Source: Candidatus Obscuribacter sp. (GTDB lineage: Bacteria; Cyanobacteriota; Vampirovibrionia; Obscuribacterales; Obscuribacteraceae). From it: 64,000 nt of DNA. Below the pieces are notes generated by a model. That model was not told where the DNA came from and ran no database searches. It worked only from the letters and a program-made list of their open reading frames with translations. The stretch is taken from contig JADJQZ010000001.1 of NCBI GenBank assembly GCA_016712465.1, positions 310,001 to 374,000 on the forward strand. Direction: 5' to 3'. Shown here piece by piece: positions 34,830 to 44,723 of the stretch. Each line of letters begins with the position of its first letter. The first letter of the stretch is position 1. The translations under genes and the position numbers were made by a program.

Positions 34830-36347
34830 ATGTCGGTTGGATGCCGCTGGATTGTCAGGAGTCTCAAGGACCCATTGAAGTTTGATCTGACGCTGGACCG
34901 TGAGGCAAGAGTTGAGCTCAGCCAGCAGATTTACGAGCAAATTAAGACGGCCATACTGAGTGGCAGGCTGAAGCCTGGCGACAGGCTATCTTCTTCCCGG
35001 GAACTATCGGAGGAACTCTCGGTTTCTCGACCGACAGTGGCCGTTGCTTTTGAACAGCTTTCACTGGAAGGTTATATTGAAATGCGCCATGGCTCAGGCA
35101 CCTATGTGCAGGAGGGCTTGAGGGCGGCCGCTGCGGTTAAGAGAAAGCGCGGTACTGTCGGCAAAGCTACGCGTGGGAGAAGTAATTCCGACTTCCGGCG
35201 GGAAGCCGAGCAGATGAGCCCTTCCACCAGAGGTACGGAGAGTCCGGCCCTTTCCTTTCAGTATGGTATCCCGGCACTGGAAGAGTTTCCCAATGCTGAG
35301 TGGAGTCGACTGGTGGGGCGCATCTCCAGAAATGCCTCCCCCGGCGATCTAGCCATGACAGGCGAAGCCTTCGGGCTCGTCACGCTCAGGCATGCCATAG
35401 CTGATTGCCTGGTGCGTTTTCGGGGACTCTCCATTAAGCCTGAGCAAGTCATAGTCGTGCAGGGTTTGAACCAGGGACTGGATCTTGTCGCTCGGCTGCA
35501 CCTGAATCCCGGCGCCGTGGTGGCTATGGAAGATCCTGGCTATCCCCTGGCACCGCGTATCTTTCGAGCCAATTCGGGGCGTGTGGTGCCGGTTGGTTTG
35601 GACGACCAGGGACTCCATATCGAGCAATTGAAGGGCTCCAGTCAGGCACTCCTCAACAAAGCCAAGCTTATCTACCTGACTCCTTCCCATCAGTTTCCTA
35701 CGGGCATCACAATGTCCCTACCACGCCGCCTTGAGCTATTGGCCTGGGCTAAGCGCTCCGGGGCAATCATTCTTGAGGACGACTTTGATAGTGAATACCA
35801 GGGCACCGGTAAGCCGATTCCTGCTTTGATGAGCCTTGATACCAATGACCAGGTGATTTATTCCGGCACATTCAATCAACTGATGTTTCCAGGTATCGGT
35901 GTCGGTTACTTAATCGTGCCTGAGAGTCTGGTTCCTCTTTACGAGAGGGGGCGCAGACTGCTTGGTGAGCCTGTCAATTTGCAATTACAGCAGTGTCTGG
36001 CCGAATTCATTTTGCGCGGAGAATTGGAGCGGCACTGGCGGCGTACCAGGGTTGTATACAGTGAACGACGGCAGGCCTTCCTAGACGCCTTGGAGCGTTA
36101 TACGAGCGGGCTTTACACTGTTCGCGGCGAGCAGTGCGGTGTGTTCGTTTCGGTTACTTTCGCCGGTCGCATGACGACGGAAGCAATTATCAAAAAAGCT
36201 GCCCAAAAGAATCTCGGCCTGTTTTCCACGCGAGATTTCTACAGTCGGTCCGCAGCGCCGGAGCGTGAGTTCATTTTCGGTTTCGGGGCTCTCAAGGAAA
36301 CGGCAATAGTGAAAGGCGTCAAGCTTCTTTCGACAATTCTGGCATGA
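34830..36347 (+). CDS. MocR/PdxR-type regulator lacking the PLP lysine
   Basis: A 505-residue regulator: an N-terminal GntR winged helix (about 15-85, with LSGRLKPGDRLSSSRELSEE and SRPTVAVAFEQL), a linker, then a fold-type I aminotransferase domain (about 140-505). The aminotransferase domain keeps MEDPGYP and EDDFDSEYQG. The motif that normally reads GTFSK with the PLP-binding lysine reads GTFNQ here, so Q350 takes the lysine's place and no Schiff base can form. It may sense a different ligand or respond without PLP. ATG 34830 gives the HTH at normal spacing. Confidence 0.85.
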   Translation: MSVGCRWIVRSLKDPLKFDLTLDREARVELSQQIYEQIKTAILSGRLKPGDRLSSSRELSEELSVSRPTVAVAFEQLSLEGYIEMRHGSGTYVQEGLRAAAAVKRKRGTVGKATRGRSNSDFRREAEQMSPSTRGTESPALSFQYGIPALEEFPNAEWSRLVGRISRNASPGDLAMTGEAFGLVTLRHAIADCLVRFRGLSIKPEQVIVVQGLNQGLDLVARLHLNPGAVVAMEDPGYPLAPRIFRANSGRVVPVGLDDQGLHIEQLKGSSQALLNKAKLIYLTPSHQFPTGITMSLPRRLELLAWAKRSGAIILEDDFDSEYQGTGKPIPALMSLDTNDQVIYSGTFNQLMFPGIGVGYLIVPESLVPLYERGRRLLGEPVNLQLQQCLAEFILRGELERHWRRTRVVYSERRQAFLDALERYTSGLYTVRGEQCGVFVSVTFAGRMTTEAIIKKAAQKNLGLFSTRDFYSRSAAPEREFIFGFGALKETAIVKGVKLLSTILA

Positions 36348-36464
36348 ATCAAAACAGCGGCAAGGTCGTTGCCTGGAGCCTAACAGGCTGCAATTGCGCT
36401 GCTATAAACCGAGCTTAAAGCAAGCCGGCTGTCTTGAGCAGTACCGGCTGCAGGCAGACTGTTT

Positions 36465-36722
36465 CTACTGAGCCGGAGCAGTGCTTGTGGCAGGGGCAGT
36501 GCCGGTGGCGGCAGGCTTTTTCTTGCCCAATTTACTGAACAGGCTTTTGACGCGATTGTCTTTCAAAACGCGCCGGGTTGCGCCGGTCATTCTGGTGAAT
36601 ACGTTTTTCTTGGCAGGTTTGACGGTAGTCTGTTGCGGCAGTTGAGCCTGTGCTTGCAGGTCGCTTGTGAGCGCTTGACCGACTGAGAGGAGCGCGATCA
36701 GGGTGACTATTCTGCCTTTCAT
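36465..36722 (-). CDS. small secreted basic protein
   Basis: An 85-residue protein with an N-terminal signal peptide (MKGRIVTLIALLSVGQALT, cleavage likely after SDLQAQA). It then has a Lys/Arg-rich stretch NVFTRMTGATRRVLKDNRVKSL and an Ala/Pro/Thr tail. GGAG 7 bases before ATG 36722 supports the start. No family recognised. It is convergent with the MocR-type gene. Confidence 0.6.
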   Translation of the reverse strand: MKGRIVTLIALLSVGQALTSDLQAQAQLPQQTTVKPAKKNVFTRMTGATRRVLKDNRVKSLFSKLGKKKPAATGTAPATSTAPAQ

Positions 36723-37467
36723 TGTTAACTCCGGAAAACTTGACGGTTGCTTATTGTGGAACTGCCGACCGGCAGTTGATTTTGAGTTTGGGAAGGTGGC
36801 TTCCCATGTACTTGAGGGGTGGGTTATCCAGATGATTTTAGCAGTAGTGAGCAGCCAGTGGGCTTTCGCAGGAGCAGAGGCAGTTTGGTCGGGACTGCGT
36901 GAACTCGCGGTGCTATTGGGACATTGAACCGGTATCGAGTATCTGTGGAGAATATTCGATGCCGGTGCTTGCCGGTTCGGGAAGTTGAAATTTGCACCGG
37001 AATGGGCTTCGGTAGTCATTTTGCGGAATCGCTGCTTTTGTAACAATAGTGATGTGAAGAAATGTTGCATGGGCTTTCGCGGCTTTTCGCCGTCTTGAAA
37101 CCCGCGCCTTCAGGGCGTTTGCGCTGTCAATTCGATTTAATTTCTGCCGTTACATGAGTTTGTTTGGTTTCCTGGCATTTTCAAAAAAGACCCCCTGAAG
37201 CCGGATCTAAAACAGATTTCTTCGTCTCGGACTAACTAAAAGGAATAGTAAATATTCGAAAAATAAGAAGTTTCCTGAAAGCGCGTTTCAAGCCGGCAAA
37301 ATCCAAGTCTGGTTGTTATAGGAACAGGGCCGGGTCTAAGGGTCGGACTCAAACCAGGCGCGAAAAGACCGTCAGCAGTCTCCAAATCAGGAAAGTTGCT
37401 GACGGCAGAAATCTTAGGGCTCCCTAGGGGCTATTCTTCGGTAATGGGGACTTCCCGCGAGCGATCT
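36723..37467. other. long intergenic, one hairpin
   Basis: About 745 bases with no supported gene. An inverted repeat CCGTCAGCA (37369-37377) with TGCTGACGG (37397-37405) lies about 60 bases past the stop of the TPR gene and may be its transcript end. Otherwise nothing recognised. Confidence 0.4.
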
Positions 37468-37800
37468 TCAGTGGCGATAGAGGTGATGCAGCCGACCGAA
37501 GATATCCAGGGTCACCGGGTGGTTGTTGCCCAGATGCTTTTCCAGAATGGTGAGAGCCTCGACGAAGGTGTCGCGGGCCCGGATTTCTTCGCCCATGGAC
37601 TCCTGAAGTTGAGCCAGATCGTTGAGGGCATAGCCGACGGCCTGATGCTCCGCGCCCAGTTGCTCTTTGGCAAGGGTGATTGCGTCGACGTAAAAGCCTT
37701 CCGCCTTTTCAAATTCCTGCCAGCGCTGGTGGTCGGAGCCCTGCTTGAGCAGGTTGGACACTTCGAGGAGAATCGGGCAGGTGGGGGGAGTCTGGTTCAT
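37468..37800 (-). CDS. small TPR protein (kinesin-light-chain type)
   Basis: A 110-residue protein made of about two TPR units: AEGFYVDAITLAKEQLGAEH and ARDTFVEALTILEKHLGNNH, the latter with the NHP turn typical of kinesin-light-chain repeats. Soluble, probably a protein-interaction module. AAAGGAAGAC lies just before ATG 37800. Confidence 0.72.
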   Translation of the reverse strand: MNQTPPTCPILLEVSNLLKQGSDHQRWQEFEKAEGFYVDAITLAKEQLGAEHQAVGYALNDLAQLQESMGEEIRARDTFVEALTILEKHLGNNHPVTLDIFGRLHHLYRH

Positions 37801-38357
37801 ACTGTCTTCCTTTTGATTGTGCTTCAGAGAAGCCGTTCCCAGGCAGCGGTTGCCGCCCTGGACAATGTTGCGGTTGTCAAAGAAATCCTTGCGTTCTCGC
37901 TCTTTCAGGCAGAAAACCCACCGCGTCGGCAGCCGCAACACTTGAGAGTGAGGGCTTTGGCTTGGAAATGGGCGGGGGGCGCTGGTAAGCGATTTAGTTA
38001 GTGATACCTGAAAAGGAAGGAGAAAGAAGGATGCTTACTGTTCTAGCGGAGGCGGGCTCCACTTCAAAGCACTTTTGTGAAGGCAGATTACGAGCGATCG
38101 TTGCTGGTTCGCAACATTTGCCTTTCGGTTAGTTCTGCAATGTGGCGCTTTTCGGCTGTTAGAAAGGGCATCCAATTAGCATTTGTCAGTTTGTTGGATA
38201 CCCCATAAATGTGGTTGGACTTGGGCGTAGGCAAGTGCCTCCAGAGCATTATGGCTTTGCTAAGATTGTCGAGCACGCTCAAAATGCGCCTAGCGCAATT
38301 ACGCAATCCCAGTGCAAGCCGGAAGCCGGATACGAACCGGAGAACTTGTGAGAAGCG
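37801..38357. other. divergent intergenic region
   Basis: About 557 bases between the TPR gene and the ABC transporter operon. No supported gene. A weak 72-codon minus-strand frame (38088-38306) has no ribosome site. Confidence 0.4.
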
Positions 38358-39236
38358 ATGTCTGCCGTCATTGAAGTGCGAAACCTGGCTAAGAAGTTCG
38401 ACAAGGCAACTGCCGTGGAGGATATCTCCTTTACCATCGAGAAGGGGGAATTCGTGGGGCTTCTGGGCCAGAACGGCGCCGGCAAATCAACGACGATTCA
38501 GATACTTCTGGGCTTGATTACGCCCACATCCGGTGATGTGCGTATATTTGGCTACAGCCCCTGGAAGGAGCGAGTAAAGGTTTTAGAGCGCAGTAATTTC
38601 AGTTCGGCTTATGTAGCCATGCCGCCCAATTTGCAGGTAAGGGAGAACCTGGAAGTGTTTGCCAGACTTTATGGCGTGCGCAACCGCTCCCGGAAAATTG
38701 ATGAGCTTCTTTCCTTGTTCGCCGTGGATCATTTAGCGCGAAAGATGACCGGTGCCCTCTCTTCCGGCGAATCTACGCGGGTGAACCTCTGCAAAGCCTT
38801 ATTGAACGACCCGGAGCTTTTGCTTCTGGACGAACCGACGGCCAGCCTTGATCCTGATATTGCCGATAAGGTGCGGGGCCTGTTGCGTCAGATTCAAAAG
38901 GAAAGGGGGCTCACCGTGGTCTACACCTCGCACAATATGACCGACGTGGAGGAACTCTGTCACCGCGTGCTGTTCTTGCACCGGGGGCGAATAATTGCCC
39001 AGGGTACTCCCGGCGAGATAGTGGAGAATCTGGGTGAGTCGTCACTGGAGGAGGTATTCATAGCTATCGCCAGAGACACCCTGAAGGTTGCTCCCGGTCC
39101 GTCCTCTGTTCCCGGAACTGCTCCTGATGTTGCTCAAGCTCCTGCTTCGGCCCGGAACGATGGCGAGAGTAAAGGCGAGGATGCGTCGGTGGAAATTTCT
39201 GCAAGGCCGGGACGGGAGAAGGAAGAGCCATGCTGA
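38358..39236 (+). CDS. ABC transporter ATP-binding protein
   Basis: A 292-residue ATPase with Walker A GQNGAGKST (37-45), signature LSSGE (134-138), Walker B LLLLDEPT (154-161) and a His switch in YTSHNM. It pairs with the downstream ABC-2 permease. The class (export of polysaccharide, drugs or lipids) cannot be fixed. After the ATPase core is a Pro/Ala-rich charged extension (about 240-292), which is atypical. AGAAGCG precedes the ATG. Its last 7 bases overlap the next gene. Confidence 0.9.
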   Translation: MSAVIEVRNLAKKFDKATAVEDISFTIEKGEFVGLLGQNGAGKSTTIQILLGLITPTSGDVRIFGYSPWKERVKVLERSNFSSAYVAMPPNLQVRENLEVFARLYGVRNRSRKIDELLSLFAVDHLARKMTGALSSGESTRVNLCKALLNDPELLLLDEPTASLDPDIADKVRGLLRQIQKERGLTVVYTSHNMTDVEELCHRVLFLHRGRIIAQGTPGEIVENLGESSLEEVFIAIARDTLKVAPGPSSVPGTAPDVAQAPASARNDGESKGEDASVEISARPGREKEEPC

Positions 39237-40030
39237 CTGTTCGCCCGGACCGGGTCGCCGGTCTTTGTTACCGCTATTATCTTGTGCTTTCCCGCAGCAG
39301 TTTCAGGGTCATGGATATAGTCTTCTGGCCGGTAATGGACCTTCTTGTTTGGGGCTTCGTCAGTAATTACTTCTCCAGTCTGGGTGGTTCGGCACCACAG
39401 GCAGTGACGTTTTTGGTGGGTGGAATCATCTTTTTCAATGTCCTCTATAGGGCGCAGCAGTCTATATCGGTGTCATTTTTGGAAGACCTCTGGTCTCGCA
39501 ATCTGCTCAGTATTTTTGTTTCACCGATTACGGTAGCAGAGTTTGTCAGCGCTACCTATGTGGTAGGAGTAGCTCAGGCACTGGCTGTCACGCTCATAAT
39601 GTCTGTTATGGCTGCGTTTCTTTATGCCTTTAATATGCTCAGTCTTTCCTGGTATTTGATACCACTTTTCGTCAACCTGCTGGTAATGGGCTGGTGGCTG
39701 GGGCTTGGCACCACGGCCTTGATATTGCGCTATGGCTATCAGGCGGAGGCCCTGGCATGGGCTGTGCCCTTTCTGTTGCAGCCCGTCTGTGCCGTCTTTT
39801 ATCCGGTTTCGGTTTTGCCCGCCTGGCTGCAGTCTGTGGCCTGGTTTGTGCCGGCTACCCATGTCTTTGAGGGCATGCGTCATATCCTTTCCGGCGGCAA
39901 CCAGTGCGCTGTTTATTTGATCAAGGCCTCCCTTCTGAATGTTCTTTATTGGGTGGCTACTACGATATTCTTCGGGGCGATGATCAACAGGGCCCGGGAG
40001 CGCGGTTCCCTGGCCAAGATAGTCACTTAG
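39230..40030 (+). CDS. ABC-2 type permease
   Basis: A 266-residue integral membrane protein with six predicted helices and the ABC-2 family layout. The N-terminal amphipathic YRYYLVLSRSSFRVMDIVFW is the usual coupling segment. It is the membrane half of the transporter encoded by the overlapping gene at 38358 and would form a homodimer. Substrate unknown. Confidence 0.88.
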   Translation: MLTVRPDRVAGLCYRYYLVLSRSSFRVMDIVFWPVMDLLVWGFVSNYFSSLGGSAPQAVTFLVGGIIFFNVLYRAQQSISVSFLEDLWSRNLLSIFVSPITVAEFVSATYVVGVAQALAVTLIMSVMAAFLYAFNMLSLSWYLIPLFVNLLVMGWWLGLGTTALILRYGYQAEALAWAVPFLLQPVCAVFYPVSVLPAWLQSVAWFVPATHVFEGMRHILSGGNQCAVYLIKASLLNVLYWVATTIFFGAMINRARERGSLAKIVT

Positions 40031-40183
40031 TTACTTTCCTGGAAATGGAAACAGTTGTCGTTCCTTATGTTAACGGCGTAAAGCACACTTTCAGCTTTGC
40101 CGAGAAGATTTTATTTTGGGCTTGAAAGCCTGCCGGTTGCAGGTTTGTCCGCTGTGGTGGCGAGGATGGTGGCGCTTGTGGTG

Positions 40184-40212
40184 TTGACAGACCTGTTTTG
40201 GAAGCGTATCAA
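40184..40212 (+). promoter_or_regulatory. sigma70-type promoter of His-rich gene
   Basis: TTGACA (40184-40189), a 17-base spacer, then TATCAA (40207-40212). The resulting leader would be about 110 bases. It contains a hairpin ATGCTTT (40247-40253) with AAAGCAT (40261-40267) followed by TATCGTTTTT, which looks like a metal- or stress-controlled attenuator (inference). Confidence 0.55.
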
Positions 40213-40331
40213 TGTCTGTAGAACCGCATGGCGGTGGCTTTTGAAGATGCTTTGTTTTGAAAAGCATTATCGTTTTTAAAAAGCCGAGTTCAAAAAACAT
40301 AGTATTGATTTTCATTTTCAGGAGATTTCAA

Positions 40332-40679
40332 ATGACTTGCGGAAGCGAACATAAAGGACATGACCATAAACATGGAGAAGGTTGTGGTCACAAGACAGTC
40401 GAGCATGATGGTCATAAAGACTATCTTCATGACGGTCACCTCCATAACGTACATGGCGATCATGTGCACGATCACTCTTTGAGCGTTGGCGGCGCCAATG
40501 CGGCAAATTGCACACCTGAGCACAAGTGCGGCGGCCACGACGGCGGTCACAAACATGCTGACGGCTGTGGTCACGAAGCCGTGCCCCACGGTGATCACGT
40601 TGATTACCTGGTGGAAGGTCATCTGCACCATCCCTGCGGCAGCCACTGTGATGATCACGGTCCTGTCAACGTCAAGTAG
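40332..40679 (+). CDS. His-rich metal-binding protein
   Basis: A 115-residue protein that is about one quarter histidine, in two homologous halves. The first is MTCGSEHKGHDHKHGEGCGH with HDGHKDYLHDGHLHNVHGDH; the second is EHKCGGHDGGHKHADGCGH with HGDHVDYLVEGHLHHPCGSH. Both halves have CxxH-type and DGHLH-like motifs and should bind zinc, nickel or copper. No signal peptide, so a cytoplasmic metal buffer or chaperone is likely. AGGAG precedes ATG 40332. The nearby ABC transporter is not known to be related. Confidence 0.8.
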   Translation: MTCGSEHKGHDHKHGEGCGHKTVEHDGHKDYLHDGHLHNVHGDHVHDHSLSVGGANAANCTPEHKCGGHDGGHKHADGCGHEAVPHGDHVDYLVEGHLHHPCGSHCDDHGPVNVK

Positions 40680-40783
40680 GAAGCGCAACGGTATTTATTC
40701 AACTGTTGGTCAAGGGGGTGAGCCAGGCGGTTCACCCCTTTTGTCATGGCGTTTTTCCAGCACGCGCTGCTCTTAATTCGGAC

Positions 40784-42823
40784 CTATCGTTTGGTGGCCA
40801 TGATGGCGTCAGAGAGAGTCTTGCGTGACAGGCAGTAATAGCGGTCTGCTTCCGATTCTCTCCGCATGCGGCTGAGGAGCACGCCGTGGTCTTTGTATAT
40901 GGCTGCCAGTCGACGTTTGAGCAGGCTGCCCAGGGTGCATTGTTCGCCTTCATTGGAAGAAAGCAGCAGGTAGCCTCTCAGCGATGCTGTCTGCATGTAC
41001 TCGGCCGCCTTTTTAAAATGCTTTTCGGCCTTGAACAGGAGACCCAGATGGCAATAGACCAGGGCCAGGCGATGATAGACGAGACCCTGCAGTGCGTCGC
41101 CGCGATCTCCTCTTGTTTCCAATAGAAGCAGGCAGCGCTTGAGCAGTTTTTCGGACTGCCAGCTTTTGCCGGTTTTGAGATGGTGGCAGGCCAGGAAAGA
41201 AAGGTCTTTGAGGAGATTTGTCTCTAATTGAAAAGTCTGGGAAATGGCCAGGCTTTCCTCCAGAAGTTCTTCGGCAACCAGGAGATCGCCGCGTTTGAGG
41301 AAGACTTTGCCGAGACGGGAACTGGCATCATGAAGAGCGCTGAAGAACTCCTGTCGGTCTGCCGGCACATAGCTAAAGGTACTGGTAGCCGGGAAAAGAT
41401 CCGTGTACTCAACTACTTCTTGCTCGCCCTCACTGGTCTCCGTCTGGAAAAGCGCCGCTGAGAGTCTTTCGAATTCGGCTCTCAGTGACTGATCAGCGGT
41501 GTGACCTACAGTGTCTGTCGTTTGACCGGCACTAGTTGCGGACGGGTGTGCCGCCGCGTTGAGGGTTGTTCTTCTATCTTCTTCCGTCTTTGGCGGGGCG
41601 AATTCGGCTTCCGAAGCGGTGTCCTTCTCTGCTCCGAGCTTAGCCTGCTCTTTCTGTTTGCGCTCGAAGTATCTGCCTCCCATGGCCTGCAAGGTCTCTT
41701 CCAGTCGCTGGGGCGTCATGGCCGGTAATTCATTGACGGTCATGGTGGCGCGTTTTTCGGCTTTTTTGAAATAGCCGTTCAACTCGCCGGCAGTGATTTG
41801 GGGCGGCAGTCCTATCTTTAATTCGGTTGCCGGCTGGGATTTGACCAGGTTCAATTCCAGAATGCATTCCGATACGGTCTTATCGCTATTGAAAACTTTG
41901 ACCATGCAGGCGGTTGCTTCTCCAGCCGTCAGTTGGAGATTTTTGACCATGGTTTGCAGTCCGAGGGCGGCGTCTAGCAGGGCTCTTGTGATAAAGCCGC
42001 GTGCTACCAACATTTCGCCGATGGGATGACCATGGGCAAGGGAAAGTTCCAGCGCCTGGTTAATGTCGTTTTGCCCGAGTATGCCGGCCCGCACAAAAAG
42101 CTCACCGAGGCGGATGGTATTCTCGCTTTTCTTTACCAGTGGTTTAAGTGAGCGACTGTCAAATGCCTCACTCTCAAAGGTTTGACTTTCGAAGCTTCTG
42201 CCGCCGGTGGCGGCAGTGGTAACTGTGAAGACCGCGTCTGGTGAAACCATGTCCAGAAACTTGCGAGGGTCTTGTTTGAGCGCTTCCACCGCCTGTTCGC
42301 GGCTGAACATGCCGTCTCGCACTCGAATCTGTAATTCCAGTGCCGCATCTAAATACGATTCCGAGAGAACCCCTGTGCTGACCAGATGGAAACCCAGCGG
42401 GTAGCCCGATTCAACGGTGGCCACTGAGGCGCTCTGCATAATTTCAGGTGTGACGGCACCTGCTGCCAGTAGTAATTCGCCCAGTTTGCAGGTCTCTGTG
42501 CGCGATTTTAAAACAATGGCGCGGTTGCCGCTCACTGATACCGAATTCAGTGCTTCTTCAAAAGTAAGACCGGCGGCGCAGGCCGTCGAAAGAGCCTTGA
42601 AAGCGCTGTATGTGTCAATAGCGCCGTCTCTTATGAGAGACTGCGCTTGCAGCGCTGCTCTCAAGTGTTCGGGGCTGATATAACCCCGGTTGATCAGTGT
42701 TTTGCCTATTAATCTGTCTCGTGTGCCGGAATCTTTCACGGCATCATCGATTTGGTTTTGAGATACTAGTCCAGCTTTAACCAGTAGCTCGCCGATTGGT
42801 AAATCGGAAGCATACCCTTTCAA
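40784..42823 (-). CDS. MshEN-like repeat protein with TPR region
   Basis: A 679-residue soluble protein. Three repeats at about 8-64, 113-168 and 237-292 share GELLxxAGxxxxxxxxxAL followed by LGxxLxxxGxxxxxxLxAAL. This resembles the MshEN/type-II-secretion ATPase N-terminal domain, which in some proteins binds cyclic di-GMP. No ATPase domain follows. A charged linker (about 360-460) leads to a TPR-like region (about 485-679). It is probably a signal-responsive scaffold (inference). No membrane segment. Confidence 0.72.
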   Translation of the reverse strand: MKGYASDLPIGELLVKAGLVSQNQIDDAVKDSGTRDRLIGKTLINRGYISPEHLRAALQAQSLIRDGAIDTYSAFKALSTACAAGLTFEEALNSVSVSGNRAIVLKSRTETCKLGELLLAAGAVTPEIMQSASVATVESGYPLGFHLVSTGVLSESYLDAALELQIRVRDGMFSREQAVEALKQDPRKFLDMVSPDAVFTVTTAATGGRSFESQTFESEAFDSRSLKPLVKKSENTIRLGELFVRAGILGQNDINQALELSLAHGHPIGEMLVARGFITRALLDAALGLQTMVKNLQLTAGEATACMVKVFNSDKTVSECILELNLVKSQPATELKIGLPPQITAGELNGYFKKAEKRATMTVNELPAMTPQRLEETLQAMGGRYFERKQKEQAKLGAEKDTASEAEFAPPKTEEDRRTTLNAAAHPSATSAGQTTDTVGHTADQSLRAEFERLSAALFQTETSEGEQEVVEYTDLFPATSTFSYVPADRQEFFSALHDASSRLGKVFLKRGDLLVAEELLEESLAISQTFQLETNLLKDLSFLACHHLKTGKSWQSEKLLKRCLLLLETRGDRGDALQGLVYHRLALVYCHLGLLFKAEKHFKKAAEYMQTASLRGYLLLSSNEGEQCTLGSLLKRRLAAIYKDHGVLLSRMRRESEADRYYCLSRKTLSDAIMATKR

Positions 42824-43092
42824 GGTTCAGACCTCGGTTTAATTATCTAGAGAGGAGGTTAGTTTCCAATAGGGATTCCGAAATGTATTGTCTTACATAT
42901 CTATCGCATAATAAGCCTAAAACTTTATCAGAATGTCGGTCGGCAGAGGTTTATAGACTTCTGTTTACATTGATGGACAGCGGAGTTTACAAGGGTGCCT
43001 TCGCTAATGACTACTCAATAAGCTGCTAGAATCTGCCTCTGGACCAGAGCTATCATGCATTCTTCTTCGCAGACCCATAACTGGAGAGCCAT

Positions 43093-44688
43093 GTGCCTTT
43101 AGCTGAGAACAATCTCAAGCCTTTAGGAAAATTAGTAAAGCGGGCATCGGCTGCCTATTTTGTTCTGGGCTGCATTTGGGGCTTGGGGTTGGGACGCTTT
43201 CAGTTTGCGCAAGCTTATGACCCCAGGCAGCCCATCGAGAAAGAACCGGATGTGTCTGATTTTTTTGCGGTCGGCAAGCAGTCCGTACCGACTCTCTCAA
43301 ATTATCGTCCTACATTGGTAACGCCGGGAGATCCATCTTTCGAAGCTTTTGCCAGGGGCTGTGAATGCGCCGAAATGAGGAGCGGCGATGAGGCGCTCAA
43401 GTGGTTCGATCAGGCTCTCAAACTCAATCCGCGTGATGCCGAGGCCCTTTCAGCGCGGGCCGCTGCTTACATTTTTAAGGATGATTTGAAGCGTGCCCTC
43501 AAGGATCTGGATCAGTCCATCAAGCTGGCGCCAAAAATGATGAAGTCGTACAGTCGACGCGGCTATGTCTACCTGGCTTTAGGGCGTAGAGAGGAAGGCA
43601 TAAAGGATCTGACCCGGGTGATTGAGTCCGATTGGGTTGACCCGATAGATCAAATGCCCCACAGCGACTTGCTGAATCGCAGTAAGGCTTATCGCGCCAA
43701 AGGCATGTTGAAGGAAGCGGCACGTGATGCGGCGCTGGCAGAGAAGTATGCCTTATTGGAAAAGCTGCAGGCCTTCCGTATTCAGTTCAAGCTGAAAGAA
43801 GCCAAGCAAACTGGTGATGAAGCCGTAAAGCAGTTGCCGGAAAGTTCCTATGCCAATCTGCTCGGCGGTGTATCCGCCTTGAATTTTGCTTCTTATAGAG
43901 AGGCTTTTGACCGCTTCAGCAAGGTGATCAGCAAGCATCCCGATTGCAGTTTCGCATATTACTTTCGCGCTGATGCAGCACGAAGTCTGAAAAGGTTTGC
44001 CCAGGCCCAGAGCGATTACGACAAGATTTTGAGCCTGAAGCCGCGCTATGTGGCCATGAGTTATACAGCCGCCACCGGCAAGTCGGCCGGCAGTAAAACC
44101 CAGATCGACTGTCAGCCTGTGCTTCTTTCCGATATCTACTTCCTGAAGGGTCTTGCTTATGAGCAAGCCGGCGATCTGGTCAAAGCTGTAAACTGTCTTG
44201 AGACCTATGTGAAGTTGCGCCCGGAAGATCGAGAAGGCTATTTCGAGCTGGCTAATTTTCTTGTCAAACAGAACAAGCTTTCGCAGGCGGAACAATATTG
44301 TTTGAAGGCGCAGAAGATAAAAGTTACTGATGCGGATACGAGAATGCAGGGGCAGCAGGTGCTTCTGGAAATATATCGAAGGCAGGGAAAGAATCGTCAG
44401 GCCATTGCCGTAGCTGATGAAATGGTGGCCAAAGATCCGGATAACGTGGAAGCATATTTTGTCAGGGCGCAGCTCTATCTGAGTCTCAAGGATTACGCTA
44501 AAGCACTTGCGGAATTTAATCAGATAATCAAACTCGATAGTTCGATGGCCGAAGGCTTCGCCGGGCGCGCTGAAGTCAATCGCATATTGGGGCGCAAGGC
44601 GGAAGCGCTGGCTGATTTTCGCCGGGCAGCTTCCCTCGACAGAGCCTACAAGCAAGCTCTTCGTGATTTTGAGTTGAAGTTAAAATAG
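43093..44688 (+). CDS. TPR-repeat protein with N-terminal anchor
   Basis: A 531-residue protein with a hydrophobic segment at about 21-40 (signal or anchor) and about nine TPR units covering 90-520, for example ALKWFDQALKLNPRDAEALS and ALKDLDQSIKLAPKMMKSYS. It would act in the envelope as a scaffold. GTG 43093 is used because GGAGAG lies upstream and gives the only plausible N-terminus. The ybaK-type gene follows 35 bases later. Confidence 0.82.
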   Translation: MPLAENNLKPLGKLVKRASAAYFVLGCIWGLGLGRFQFAQAYDPRQPIEKEPDVSDFFAVGKQSVPTLSNYRPTLVTPGDPSFEAFARGCECAEMRSGDEALKWFDQALKLNPRDAEALSARAAAYIFKDDLKRALKDLDQSIKLAPKMMKSYSRRGYVYLALGRREEGIKDLTRVIESDWVDPIDQMPHSDLLNRSKAYRAKGMLKEAARDAALAEKYALLEKLQAFRIQFKLKEAKQTGDEAVKQLPESSYANLLGGVSALNFASYREAFDRFSKVISKHPDCSFAYYFRADAARSLKRFAQAQSDYDKILSLKPRYVAMSYTAATGKSAGSKTQIDCQPVLLSDIYFLKGLAYEQAGDLVKAVNCLETYVKLRPEDREGYFELANFLVKQNKLSQAEQYCLKAQKIKVTDADTRMQGQQVLLEIYRRQGKNRQAIAVADEMVAKDPDNVEAYFVRAQLYLSLKDYAKALAEFNQIIKLDSSMAEGFAGRAEVNRILGRKAEALADFRRAASLDRAYKQALRDFELKLK

Positions 44689-44723
44689 GAAAGGCAGAGG
44701 ACCAGGCGCAGGATATTCGATAG

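Noticed and set aside
38088..38306. 72-codon frame before the ABC operon
   Set aside because: No ribosome site; composition is like noncoding DNA.
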